DNA of 7,486 nt from Bacillus thuringiensis (lineage in GTDB: Bacteria; Bacillota; Bacilli; Bacillales; Bacillaceae_G): positions 1 through 7,486 of the forward strand of contig NZ_CP014290.1 of the NCBI RefSeq assembly GCF_001595725.1. Reading direction: 5' to 3'. Of the stretch, positions 1 through 5,628 are shown one piece after another; the stretch's first letter is position 1, and each line of letters begins with the position of its first letter. Under the pieces are notes generated by a model. It was not told the origin of the DNA, ran no database searches, and saw only the letters and a list, made by a program, of their open reading frames with translations. Both the position numbers and the translations under genes were made by a program.

Positions 1-448
1 GGAACTTTTTTTGGCTCGTTTGCTTTCATCGCCAAGCGATATACTCAAAAGTGGGATTTATTTATATCGGCTTGAGCTATCCATTATACGAGCCAAAAAC
101 GCTTGATCTAACGCTTTATAACAGATTCTTTATTTATTTTTAGATACGCAATATGTGGGGGCTCCCCACACCCCGGCCAACCTCTACCTCAAAAGTAGGG
201 AGAAAGAACTTAGTTTAAAAACCTCAGAGAGGCTCTGTATCCATGAAGTTTTCGCTTTTCTATCCAAGTGCGTAAGCAAATGGATAGAAGTATGTTTTTT
301 GGATAGATCGTGTATGCTTCGTATACGGATCTGTTAAAACAAAAAGGGTTTGCCAACGGCAAACCCTTTTTGTCCTTTTCTAAGAAGCGGAAGCTGAATG
401 AGAAAAGGACAGATTCCTGGTGCGAAGCATCCAGGAATCTGAGATCCC

Positions 449-599
449 GCAGGGCAAAATACGCCTGAAGACCATTCACTCGGCTTGCCGAGCTTGTTTT
501 TGGTTCAAGCGCAGCGAGAAGCAAAAATGAATGCGTCTGACCGCAGGCATGGAAAAGCGTCAGCTTTTATCATGCCAAGGCAGGCGTATTTTGCCCTGC
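449..599 (+). repeat. 19-bp perfect inverted repeat enclosing a branched set of hairpins
   Basis: Bases 449-467 are the exact reverse complement of 581-599. Inside lie a stem 469-478/528-538 (AGAC + CATTCA against TGAATG, bulged C, GTCT), a hairpin 480-492 that can close a CTTG loop (CTCGG/CCGAG), and a hairpin 546-576 (GGCATG and AAAAGC against GCTTTT and CATGCC, loop GTCA). The nesting is that of a multibranched domain rather than an isolated terminator. It is probably one domain of the structured RNA candidate at 1-1249. Confidence 0.75.
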
Positions 600-700
600 T
601 TGAATCTTACAGGACGAAGGACGGTAAGATGATTCGTCAGATGCTCTTGATCTTCCCGGTTTAAAGCCGTTAAGGCCCGGGCTCCCCGGAGGGGAGAATA

Positions 701-740
701 TGTACTTGATTCTATGTGATACCACATAGAATCAAGTACA
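701..740. repeat. Perfect 18-bp hairpin
   Basis: Arms 701-718 and 723-740 are exact reverse complements around a 4-base loop (ATAC). No T tract follows, so it is not an ordinary terminator. It forms one stem of the gene-free structured region. As DNA it could also be a protein-binding palindrome or a cruciform. Confidence 0.8.
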
Positions 741-822
741 TTATACAATATATTAATGTAGATATGAGAGATTTTGTAATAGGAATACAAGGGAGAATAA
801 CTAGAGAAGGGTTGATCACTGA

Positions 823-991
823 GTCCGGAACGTTTATGCCGCGAAAGTCACTTGACCATGAGGGGCACCCTCATGCAAACTCACCAGAGGTGGCCCCAGA
901 AGGGCGGTTTTTGCCCGCTGGGGTTATCTTTGGGAGTTTGAGGGTGTAGAGGCTCATGGTCAAGTGAACCGTGGAATAAAAAGTGTAGGAC
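823..991 (+). repeat. Long nested arm of paired segments (structured RNA or DNA domain)
   Basis: From outside in: GTCC 823-826 with GGAC 988-991; TTTAT 833-837 with ATAAA 976-980; CC 839-840 with GG 973-974; a perfect 15-bp stem 848-862/953-967; CACCCTC 866-872 with GAGGGTG 940-946; AAACTC 877-882 with GAGTTT 934-939. At the tip are a small ACC-AGA-GGT hairpin (883-891) and CCCCAG 894-899/CTGGGG 918-923 with GGGC 902-905/GCCC 913-916 inside it. This order of paired blocks separated by internal loops is typical of structured RNA. Nothing in it resembles a coding sequence. Confidence 0.7.
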
Positions 992-1214
992 GGGACCCCA
1001 GAAAAGGGTAAAAACCAATGGAGTTATGGGAAATGAAAAGCAAAGATCTAGTAAAGGAAACGAACTGTTTTTTATGATGAATACTTATTCATGGTTGGTT
1101 AACATAACGTCCTATTATCGGTAGCAAATCTTTTCATAGAATCCTTGTGTTTATAAGGTTTCTTTTCTTTCTGTCTATATATACCTTATACATGATTTTA
1201 TACATCGTTGATAT

Positions 1215-1249
1215 AGCGGGGATACTAGGGATCCCCGCTCTTCTTTTTT
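1215..1249 (+). terminator. Rho-independent terminator ending the gene-free structured region
   Basis: A 9-bp G+C-rich stem (AGCGGGGAT 1215-1223 with ATCCCCGCT 1231-1239, 7-base loop) is followed by a T-rich run to 1249. It points in the plus direction. No reading frame ends in front of it, which implies that a non-coding transcript terminates here. A 9-bp inverted repeat (TTTTATACA 1199-1207 with TGTATAAAA 1261-1269) brackets it. Confidence 0.88.
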
Positions 1250-1405
1250 GCATAAAATCTTGTATAAAAACAGTTTAGTTATAGCGTTCTACACTGAAAA
1301 ATAAAAACTTTTCTTTCAATTTTAAAAGGAAGGTGTTACCTTTTTAAATAAGGAAAACACTATATAGCAACTGAAGAACAGCTTAGAACAAAGGGAGGAC
1401 AAAAT
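1250..1405 (+). promoter_or_regulatory. Upstream region of the MerR-like gene, with a small leader hairpin
   Basis: This 156-base spacer contains a short hairpin at 1327-1345 (GGAAGGT/ACCTTTTT with two G-U pairs, loop GTT). A strong ribosome site, GGGAGG, lies 7 bases before the ATG at 1406. The promoter must lie here because a terminator ends at 1249, but no good -35/-10 pair was convincing. Confidence 0.4.
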
Positions 1406-1927
1406 ATGGCTCAAACTTATTGGGGATCTGAGGTAGCGAAGAACTTAGGGATTGGCTCAAGTACTTTACGTAAATATTGCCTTGCCCTTGAGGAAGCTGG
1501 GTATCCTTTCGAGCGCGGCAATAATAATTCTAGAATTTTTTATCATAAAGATGTAGCAACTATAGAACGGTTAGTAACGGCTATGAACAAGAAAAACGTA
1601 ACACTAGAACAGGCTATAAATCTAGCAATGGTAAGTGTTGAAGAAAATGAGATAGCAACTGTTGTTACAGATGGTGTAGCAGATACAGAACATATAAAAG
1701 TATTAACGGAACGTATAGGACGATTAGAACAACTTAATTTAGAGTTAATTCAAAGATTAGATCAACAAAGTAAATCCTTACAGGAAATGGATGACAAGAG
1801 AATAATAAGAGAAGAACAAAGAGATATTCAATTAATGCAAGTATTGAGAGAAATACAAGATAGTAAGCGCCTAATAGCAGCTTCAGAACAGAAGAAATCA
1901 CTTTGGAGTCGTCTATTTGGCAAATAA
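1406..1927 (+). CDS. MerR-type HTH / coiled-coil protein, DUF3967-like
   Basis: This 173-aa soluble protein has an N-terminal helix-turn-helix (about residues 5-75), with the recognition-type segment SEVAKNLGIGSSTLRKYC and an ordered wing-like stretch to about 55. A linker (76-95) leads to a long charged, glutamine- and leucine-rich region (96-160) predicted as coiled coil. The lysine/tryptophan tail KKSLWSRLFGK (163-173) is characteristic of DUF3967-type proteins common on Bacillus cereus-group plasmids. The architecture (MerR HTH plus coiled coil) is that of RacA-like DNA-anchoring proteins, so it may bind plasmid DNA and help segregation or regulate transcription. The target is not visible. 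The start is supported by GGGAGG at 7-base spacing. It has its own terminator and stands alone. A decayed relative lies inverted at 6099-6349. Family is fairly sure; role is inference. Confidence 0.85.
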   Translation: MAQTYWGSEVAKNLGIGSSTLRKYCLALEEAGYPFERGNNNSRIFYHKDVATIERLVTAMNKKNVTLEQAINLAMVSVEENEIATVVTDGVADTEHIKVLTERIGRLEQLNLELIQRLDQQSKSLQEMDDKRIIREEQRDIQLMQVLREIQDSKRLIAASEQKKSLWSRLFGK

Positions 1928-1994
1928 ATTAAAATTTAATAATAGAAAAAAAGCTCACTCATTATATAAAAATAGATAAGGGATGAGCTTTTTT
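1881..1994 (+). repeat. Inverted repeat copy A: 3' end of the MerR-like gene plus terminator
   Basis: This 114-base segment aligns without gaps to the reverse complement of 6032-6145, with 97 of 114 positions identical by hand count (about 85%); nearly all differences are transitions. It covers the last 15 codons, the 3' untranslated part and the terminator. Confidence 0.9.
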
Positions 1995-1995
1995 C
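1946..1995 (+). terminator. Terminator of the MerR-like gene
   Basis: Stem AAAAAAGCTCA (1947-1957) pairs with TGAGCTTTTTT (1984-1994) around a 26-base loop, starting 19 bases after the stop codon. The homologous inverted copy at 6032-6079 differs by paired substitutions that keep the stem (GCTCA/TGAGC versus GCTTA/TAAGC), so the structure is conserved. Confidence 0.88.
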
Positions 1996-2050
1996 GGGCT
2001 ACGGATAAGTGGGATTATATAAGGTTTATATTCAAAAAACTTTGTATTTT

Positions 2051-2076
2051 AAAAGCCATTTATAAATGGCTTTTTT
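2051..2076. terminator. Bidirectional terminator between converging genes
   Basis: A fully self-complementary 24-base palindrome (2051-2074, AAAAGCCATTTA then TAAATGGCTTTT) carries A and T runs on both sides. It can stop plus-strand transcription leaking past 1995 and minus-strand transcription coming from 2496. Confidence 0.85.
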
Positions 2077-2139
2077 ATTTCTCCTTATTTTTGATCTATT
2101 CATTCAGCCTTTAATGCTTTATATTTTTATGTCTTTAGC

Positions 2140-2171
2140 GAATGTAAACTTTTGAATATTAGTTTACATTC
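2140..2171. repeat. 11-bp inverted repeat, possible operator or recombination site
   Basis: GAATGTAAACT (2140-2150) and AGTTTACATTC (2161-2171) are exact reverse complements with a 10-base spacer. It lies about 100 bases before the recombinase remnant. The arm sequence AATGTAAACTT recurs once near 4078-4088, beside the promoter of the DUF6895-like gene. No T tract follows, so it is not a terminator. Confidence 0.6.
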
Positions 2172-2274
2172 ATTTCCCCTCAAACATTGACTTCTCACCA
2201 ATTCTCCTGATATCCTCGATTTGCACAATATAAGTATACATTCAAAATACTATAATTAGAGAGGTCATAAACCC

Positions 2275-2361
2275 ATGAATAAAAAAATACATCTCATTGA
2301 TGTCCAACCCATCCGTAGTAAAGAACAAATTCAAGATATGAATTTGGTAGAGTGGTCCTAG
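2275..2361 (+). pseudogene. N-terminal remnant of a tyrosine recombinase/integrase
   Basis: A 28-codon frame begins with ATG, preceded by AGAGAGGT at suitable spacing, and reads MNKKIHLIDVQPIRSKEQI followed by a few residues and a stop. The pattern VQPIRSKEQI resembles the first residues of Firmicute phage-integrase-family proteins (V-x-PIR-x-KE-x-I). The family's catalytic domain (Arg...His-x-x-Arg...Tyr) is absent, and no other frame downstream continues the protein. It is therefore most likely the truncated start of a lost recombinase gene. The resemblance rests on about 20 residues, so confidence is moderate. Confidence 0.5.
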
Positions 2362-2495
2362 CACTAAGCAACAAAAGCCATCCTATCGAATAGAAAAAAA
2401 CAGCATTGATATATGGATTGATTCAGTCGTATACTCGAAAAATTTACAGTTTTCGTTGATATTTCTGTCCTATAATAAACGCCCTTTTTGTAAGT

Positions 2496-3056
2496 CTACT
2501 CTCTTGCTAACTTATTTCGATAAATCTCGACTAAAGCCCAAAGAGTTTCTGACATGTATCGCAATCGTATCTCTGTGTCTACTAACTCTTGTTTAAAAAA
2601 ACCAAAGGAACCATCTGGTTGTTGCTGATCAAGAAGAAAATTTTGTCCAATATCTAACCATTGGTCTTCGATTTTTAGGCGGATGGCACATCGTAAGATA
2701 CCAGCAACGGTTAAAACGTCACGATCACGTGCATAAGACAGCGTTAAGCCCTCTAGGATACGTGACCAATCCCGAATAATCGATGGTTCTACATAAAGAG
2801 TTTCCGGATTACAAAAGTTAATGGTGTGAATAAAAGTACGAAATTCTGGTAGACTCATGAGAATCATCTTATAGGGAGGCGGCAGTTCTACTTTTTGATG
2901 GATAATATAATTAATATTATGTTCTACGTCTTTGATTTGATTGCTCAAAATCATTGATAGAGCATATAGAGATATTTCTTTTTCGGATACTGGCGTAACT
3001 TGATCCAACCAGCCTTTTGCTCGATTAATCGCTGACAAAATTTTCGCGATGTACAC
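2496..3056 (-). CDS. All-helical protein, DUF6895/alpha-toroid-like, second of an overlapping pair
   Basis: About 186 aa, no signal peptide or membrane segment, rich in leucine/isoleucine helices. Near the start it has RAKGWLDQVTP, like the opening helix of the upstream partner (DSLQWINRHIDFFCP). Near the end it has LLDQQQPDGSFGF followed by RYMSETLWALVEIYR, resembling the Q-x(n)-DGSFG turn of alpha/alpha-barrel (QW-repeat) folds such as terpene cyclases and prenyltransferases. No catalytic aspartate cluster is evident. A GTG at 3065 is also in frame, but it lies inside the Shine-Dalgarno AGGAGGTGA; the GTG at 3056 is 8 bases after AGGAGG and is preferred. It overlaps the 3' end of the upstream gene by 32 bases in another frame, so translation is probably coupled and the products may act together. 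Function unknown. Confidence 0.75.
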   Translation of the reverse strand: MYIAKILSAINRAKGWLDQVTPVSEKEISLYALSMILSNQIKDVEHNINYIIHQKVELPPPYKMILMSLPEFRTFIHTINFCNPETLYVEPSIIRDWSRILEGLTLSYARDRDVLTVAGILRCAIRLKIEDQWLDIGQNFLLDQQQPDGSFGFFKQELVDTEIRLRYMSETLWALVEIYRNKLARE

Positions 3057-4029
3057 TCTTTTCACCTCCTACACGCGTAAGAGCCGTAATACAGTACATA
3101 ATTCCAACAATTGTTGAATGATAATGGTGATTGAACAGTTCCTGATTATTGTATGCATGACTAAGTTGTGCAATCTTCTTGTTCTTTGGAACAGAACCAT
3201 CTTCTTTCCAAACATTTTGAAATATCTTAGAACATTCCAAATAAATAATAGAATCAGTCTGATCCAAAGAAATAAGGTTAATCAGCAATTCTCCAACAAG
3301 ATCCCAATTGCCGATTCGTACATAATGCAAAAGTAACGATTCAAGTAATTTGACTATACGACGTATTTCCTTATTAGGTAAGAGAAGTGGTCGGTTTCCA
3401 AAATTAGTTAAATGAAACAATATATGAGTTATATAGTATACATGCACATCATTTAGATAAATTGGATTTACTTCCTTAGCTAAAATGCTTGACTGATACA
3501 CAGAATACCAATCTGGTTCCTGGGTCAAATATTTCGATCTCCAAAAAACAAGATCACGTTCTAAAATTCGAAAAGGATACTCTTCACAAGCATACAAATA
3601 ACCATTACACTTTAAAAACTCTAATGTTTCTTCATAATAAGGATTTTGATATTCTGTAGCACGCAGCATGAGATAACTTACCAAACAAGGGTAAGAATCG
3701 ATTGGATTTTTACGAGGCATCTGAGCATAAAGGGGATTTTCAAATTGAATACAAATAAATGAAAAAATTAAATCTATATTATTTTGTAGATTTGTAATAT
3801 TGCATTTTTTTATGTACGAGTAAACCAAAGACAATTCAGTTAACAGTTTGATCCCTTGTTGTGTAAGTTGTTGGTTCTGAATTGGGCAAAAAAAATCAAT
3901 ATGTCTATTAATCCATTGAAGACTATCTTCTGCAAGTTTGTTTAACTTATTGTACTCAAACAAATCCCTATTTTGCATGGAACTCCCACTTTCTTGATGA
4001 TTTAGTAATAAGATAGACCATGTTTGCAT
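3025..4029 (-). CDS. DUF6895-like helical protein, first of an overlapping pair
   Basis: 334 aa if started at 4029, or 317 aa from the ATG at 3978, which has GGGAG just before it. The duplicated leader of the upstream peptide gene is non-coding at the equivalent place, so the shorter form is possible. Nothing suggests secretion. Visible motifs are LAEDSLQWINRHIDFFCP (about 32-49), YYITHILFHLTNFG (198-211), WKEDGSVP (274-281) and a terminal HHYHSTIVGI (301-310). The TH-x-LF-x-LT-x-FG and terminal His/Thr-Val patterns recall the DUF6895 family, mostly known from actinomycete biosynthetic regions, and the fold is likely an alpha/alpha-toroid. This assignment is from memory and tentative. Transcribed from the promoter at 4056-4085 and coupled to the downstream gene by a 32-base overlap. 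The biochemical role is unknown; an association with the 59-aa peptide is inferred from the shared leader. Confidence 0.78.
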   Translation of the reverse strand: MQTWSILLLNHQESGSSMQNRDLFEYNKLNKLAEDSLQWINRHIDFFCPIQNQQLTQQGIKLLTELSLVYSYIKKCNITNLQNNIDLIFSFICIQFENPLYAQMPRKNPIDSYPCLVSYLMLRATEYQNPYYEETLEFLKCNGYLYACEEYPFRILERDLVFWRSKYLTQEPDWYSVYQSSILAKEVNPIYLNDVHVYYITHILFHLTNFGNRPLLLPNKEIRRIVKLLESLLLHYVRIGNWDLVGELLINLISLDQTDSIIYLECSKIFQNVWKEDGSVPKNKKIAQLSHAYNNQELFNHHYHSTIVGIMYCITALTRVGGEKSVHRENFVSD

Positions 4030-4066
4030 TCTTATATTTCCCTTGAGTATTTATCTTTATACATAT
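4019..4066 (-). repeat. Duplicated leader element, copy 1
   Basis: This aligns with 4571-4617, with about 40 of 48 columns identical by hand. Both copies run (minus strand) from a TATGTATA-like box through TCAAGG to ATGCAAACATG just before or at a start codon. Here the ATG continues as Met-Gln-Thr-Trp; in copy 2 it hits a stop after three codons. Confidence 0.75.
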
Positions 4067-4085
4067 TTTTCCTATAAAATGTAAA
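4056..4085 (-). promoter_or_regulatory. Probable SigA-type promoter of the DUF6895-like pair
   Basis: On the minus strand TTTACA (4080-4085) and TATAAA (4056-4061) are separated by 18 bases, 26 bases before the ATG at 4029. The -10 part lies in the 48-base element also present before the peptide gene; the -35 part is not conserved there. Confidence 0.5.
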
Positions 4086-4088
4086 CTT

Positions 4089-4376
4089 CCGATTCTCGTC
4101 CAATTTCTCATCTCTCCTGGAAAAGATATTGGATGGGCAATTAGGTTAGCAGAGTATGACTGTATAAGGACTACTTCCTAAAGGCTACGGTCATCACTTC
4201 ACGCTTTTTAGGTATGTTCCCTGTGATAGTAATAGCAGTGGTGTATTGCCATCGACAACGGATATTGTCACATGTTTCTACATTTTTACATGAGAAAAAG
4301 ACCAATCCCGGATCGAGCAGGAGATTGATCTTTTTCGCTTTCTTAAAAGTCTACCTTTTTGGTAGTGCAAATGGTG
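4089..4376. other. Intergenic region between peptide gene and DUF6895-like pair
   Basis: No credible gene; the plus-strand frame 4214-4426 has no ribosome site and lies opposite the peptide gene and terminator. The stretch contains a minus-oriented terminator (4294-4336) and an 8-bp imperfect hairpin (TGACTGTA 4157-4164 with TACGGTCA 4186-4193, one G-T pair). Confidence 0.5.
4294..4336 (-). terminator. Terminator of the 59-codon peptide gene
   Basis: Arms 4294-4307 and 4323-4336 pair over 14 positions, with A/T runs outermost. The single non-Watson-Crick position is a G-U pair in minus-strand RNA but a C/A clash in plus-strand RNA, so it is built for minus transcripts. It begins 40 bases after the peptide stop codon and separates the peptide gene from the downstream pair. 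Confidence 0.75.
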
Positions 4377-4556
4377 TTACCAGCACATTAGTAAGCAAAA
4401 ACTATGATTTTCTGGAACATCTCTAACTGATAGCCCCATATCTACGGCCTCACAGAGAGTTAACTCTGGATTGAGTACACCTTTTTGCTGCAAAATCTGA
4501 AATGCCTCTTTTTGAGACTTACCTTGTAAGTCATGAATAAGACCCTGATCCTTCAT
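4377..4556 (-). CDS. Small 59-aa peptide, possible modified-peptide precursor
   Basis: This short gene has a good ribosome site (GGGGGTGA, 4 bases before the ATG). The product begins MKDQGLIHDLQGKSQKEAF, continues as a charged, glutamine-rich helix-like half (QILQQKGVLNPELTLCEAV, about residues 20-38), and ends in a distinct tail after about residue 45: RDVPENHSFCLLMCW. Cysteines are at 35, 54 and 58, and tryptophan is the last residue. A polar leader-like half followed by a short Cys/aromatic end is the general plan of ribosomally made, modified peptides, but no known precursor family is recognised. It has its own terminator and shares a duplicated leader element with the DUF6895-like gene downstream, suggesting joint regulation. 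A small regulator or folded mini-protein is also possible. The coding call is fairly sure; the function is inference. Confidence 0.65.
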   Translation of the reverse strand: MKDQGLIHDLQGKSQKEAFQILQQKGVLNPELTLCEAVDMGLSVRDVPENHSFCLLMCW

Positions 4557-4570
4557 CTTTTCACCCCCAT

Positions 4571-4617
4571 CATGTTTGCATTTTATATTGTCCTTGAATA
4601 TTTGTTTCTATACATAA
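4571..4617 (-). repeat. Duplicated leader element, copy 2, upstream of the peptide gene
   Basis: This counterpart of 4019-4066 lies 14 bases before the peptide start. It contains a three-codon mini-frame (ATG CAA ACA TGA, 4570-4581) where copy 1 encodes the start of the larger frame. A/T-rich DNA to about 4690 continues upstream without a gene. Confidence 0.75.
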
Positions 4618-4960
4618 TTCCCCATTAATACCCTATATTTTATAAACTTTTATTATTAAATTTCTTTATTTTCTTTATATTATTCTTATATAAGGATTTT
4701 TATTAAACAGTGAGATTGAATTGAAAATCAGAGCCGCGGTAATTTTTAACAACCTTAAAATAGTTAATGTGGAATTAATCGTTCTCTAAATCAAACGTAT
4801 TATTTTAGCGAAATAGTTTAATCTATATTTGAGTGCTTTGATGGCGAAATGTTCGAAGCACTGTTTAATTTATAACATATGATCCATCTGTTGGATTTAA
4901 AGTGAAGCATGAGTGATACTAATCACTCGAATTAACAAGCTTAAAAAGGAGTAATTATTT
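4618..4960 (+). promoter_or_regulatory. Divergent intergenic region with three hairpins leading into the 146-aa gene
   Basis: No gene lies here. It must contain promoters for both the minus peptide gene and the plus 146-aa gene. Toward the plus gene are three hairpins: AGTGCTTTGA 4832-4841 with 4853-4862 (10 pairs, one G-U); ATCCA/TGGAT within 4881-4897; and a perfect 7-bp GAGTGAT 4911-4917 / ATCACTC 4922-4928. The ribosome site AAGGAG is 16 bases after the last. None carries a T tract. Confidence 0.5.
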
Positions 4961-5401
4961 ATGAAATTAAAGAAAAGAAATTTAGAAATAAAAGGAAGTG
5001 TATCTTTCGAGAATTTCCCTGAATTTCCATGGTTCCCCGAAAGATGTGATCGAACCATTAATAGAAGTATCCAACTAGATCCGAATGACCAATATAAGAC
5101 AATTTTAACCATGGCAGTTAAATGTGGTGATGATTGTTTTACAGAACTAGATATCCAGGCAAAAGTAATAAAAGAAACCGGTGATATTGTAGTAAATGTT
5201 TATACAAAATTTTACGATGTAGAAATAAACGGAACAAAAGAAGTAAAAGATTCCAATTCAACTCAAGACTTTTTAATTCGAAGGGGTAAATCAACAACTC
5301 TGACTCATGATTTACGTAAACCTGAAGTTATGAATTTTTCTCAAGTGTGGGATACAAGTGTAGTTACCCTAAATTTCACAAATTTTCTTGTTGAAGATTA
5401 A
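4961..5401 (+). CDS. Hypothetical 146-aa beta-rich protein
   Basis: I do not recognise this protein. It starts with a basic MKLKKR segment but has no hydrophobic core for a signal peptide, so it is probably cytoplasmic. Residues 19-27 read FPEFPWFPE, a proline/aromatic repeat. Cysteines are at 29, 55 and 59, the last two as CGDDC (a CX3C pair). Residues 61-142 alternate in the beta-strand manner (IVVNVYTKFYDVEIN; SVVTLNFTNFLVED), suggesting a small beta-sandwich. AAGGAG stands 9 bases before the ATG. Its 5' leader has three hairpins. The neighbouring plus-strand gene also has CX3C pairs, so the two may work together, but this is only a pattern. The coding call is good; the function is unknown. 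Confidence 0.8.
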   Translation: MKLKKRNLEIKGSVSFENFPEFPWFPERCDRTINRSIQLDPNDQYKTILTMAVKCGDDCFTELDIQAKVIKETGDIVVNVYTKFYDVEINGTKEVKDSNSTQDFLIRRGKSTTLTHDLRKPEVMNFSQVWDTSVVTLNFTNFLVED

Positions 5402-5628
5402 GCTTATCTCTATGACAATTTCGTTTTATAGCTCCCATACATATATAAACCTCCTGTATTTATATATATGGGAAAAGAGTACTGTTATAGATGGAAGAAC
5501 AAACAGTTTAACGACATGCCAAACTCTGCCAAAATAAATTGATAATTGGCCCATATTAATAAAGACAAATTCCCTGATATCTACTTTTTGAATATTATTT
5601 ATAAAAAACTAGGAGATGGTTTTTTATA
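5402..5628 (+). other. Intergenic region with a 14-bp hairpin
   Basis: It contains a hairpin with arms CCCAT+ATATATAAA (5434-5449, two-base bulge) and 5459-5472 around a loop including CCTCCT. No T tract follows in the plus direction. It also contains the ribosome site of the next gene (AGGAGATGG, 5610-5618). No further gene is visible. Confidence 0.5.

Larger units (their letters stand above)
1..1249 (+). ncRNA. Candidate large structured non-coding RNA (or folded plasmid origin), gene-free
   Basis: No convincing reading frame exists here: the short frames at 155-337, 716-949 and 210-524 (minus) lack good ribosome sites and are crossed by perfect inverted repeats. What is visible is a chain of stems: 8-19/88-99; 34-43/63-73; 154-160/164-170; 260-266/281-287 with an inner GTAA loop; 305-332; 341-354/358-371; 372-381/401-410; 411-420/431-440; 449-467/581-599 enclosing several hairpins; 604-610/624-630; 682-687/691-696; 701-718/723-740; and an arm at 823-991. 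The segment from about 400 to 1000 is visibly richer in G+C than the flanking genes. A Rho-independent terminator at 1215-1249 has no gene in front of it, so plus-strand transcription through this region is expected. GNRA- and CUUG-type loops and G-U pairs favour RNA. A folded single-strand DNA origin is the main alternative. The family is not recognised, and the 5' end probably lies before position 1, across the circular junction. Confidence 0.45.
2000..2495. other. Intergenic stretch with terminator, inverted repeat and recombinase remnant
   Basis: This ~500-base stretch between converging genes carries no intact gene. It holds a bidirectional terminator (2051-2076), an 11-bp inverted repeat (2140-2171), a 28-codon recombinase-like remnant (2275-2361) and a weak 6-bp inverted repeat at 2438-2457. 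No clear terminator lies directly after the minus-strand gene ending at 2496; the nearest strong hairpin is at 2051-2076. Confidence 0.6.

Noticed and set aside
341..371. Perfect 14-bp hairpin as an ordinary bidirectional terminator
   Set aside because: It has A and T runs and could terminate transcription, but it lies within an unbroken chain of stems without a gene on either side; it was kept as part of the structured region, and the terminator reading remains possible.
210..524. 104-codon minus-strand frame
   Set aside because: It runs through perfect inverted repeats (260-287, 341-371, 372-410, 411-440), has no good ribosome site, and its composition looks random.
716..949. 77-codon plus-strand frame
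   Set aside because: It starts inside the 18-bp hairpin and covers the nested arm 823-991; there is no ribosome site, and the pairing explains the sequence better.
1..1249. Group II intron, CRISPR array or tRNA cluster
   Set aside because: No domain V-like hairpin, reverse transcriptase, regular repeat-spacer pattern or tRNA cloverleaf with CCA/T-loop signature was found.
3025..3065. Frameshift fusing the two DUF6895-like frames
   Set aside because: The downstream frame has its own AGGAGG at ideal spacing from a GTG, and the upstream protein ends in a motif typical of a natural C-terminus, so two genes are more likely.
4214..4426. 70-codon plus-strand frame with a hydrophobic start
   Set aside because: There is no ribosome site, and it lies opposite the peptide gene and its terminator; the minus strand is the better supported reading.
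5411..5452. Minus-strand AGGAGG followed at 7 bases by a 10-codon frame (MYGSYKTKLS)
   Set aside because: The ribosome-like site is the loop of the 5434-5472 hairpin and nothing follows except antisense to the 146-aa gene; it is too short to claim.
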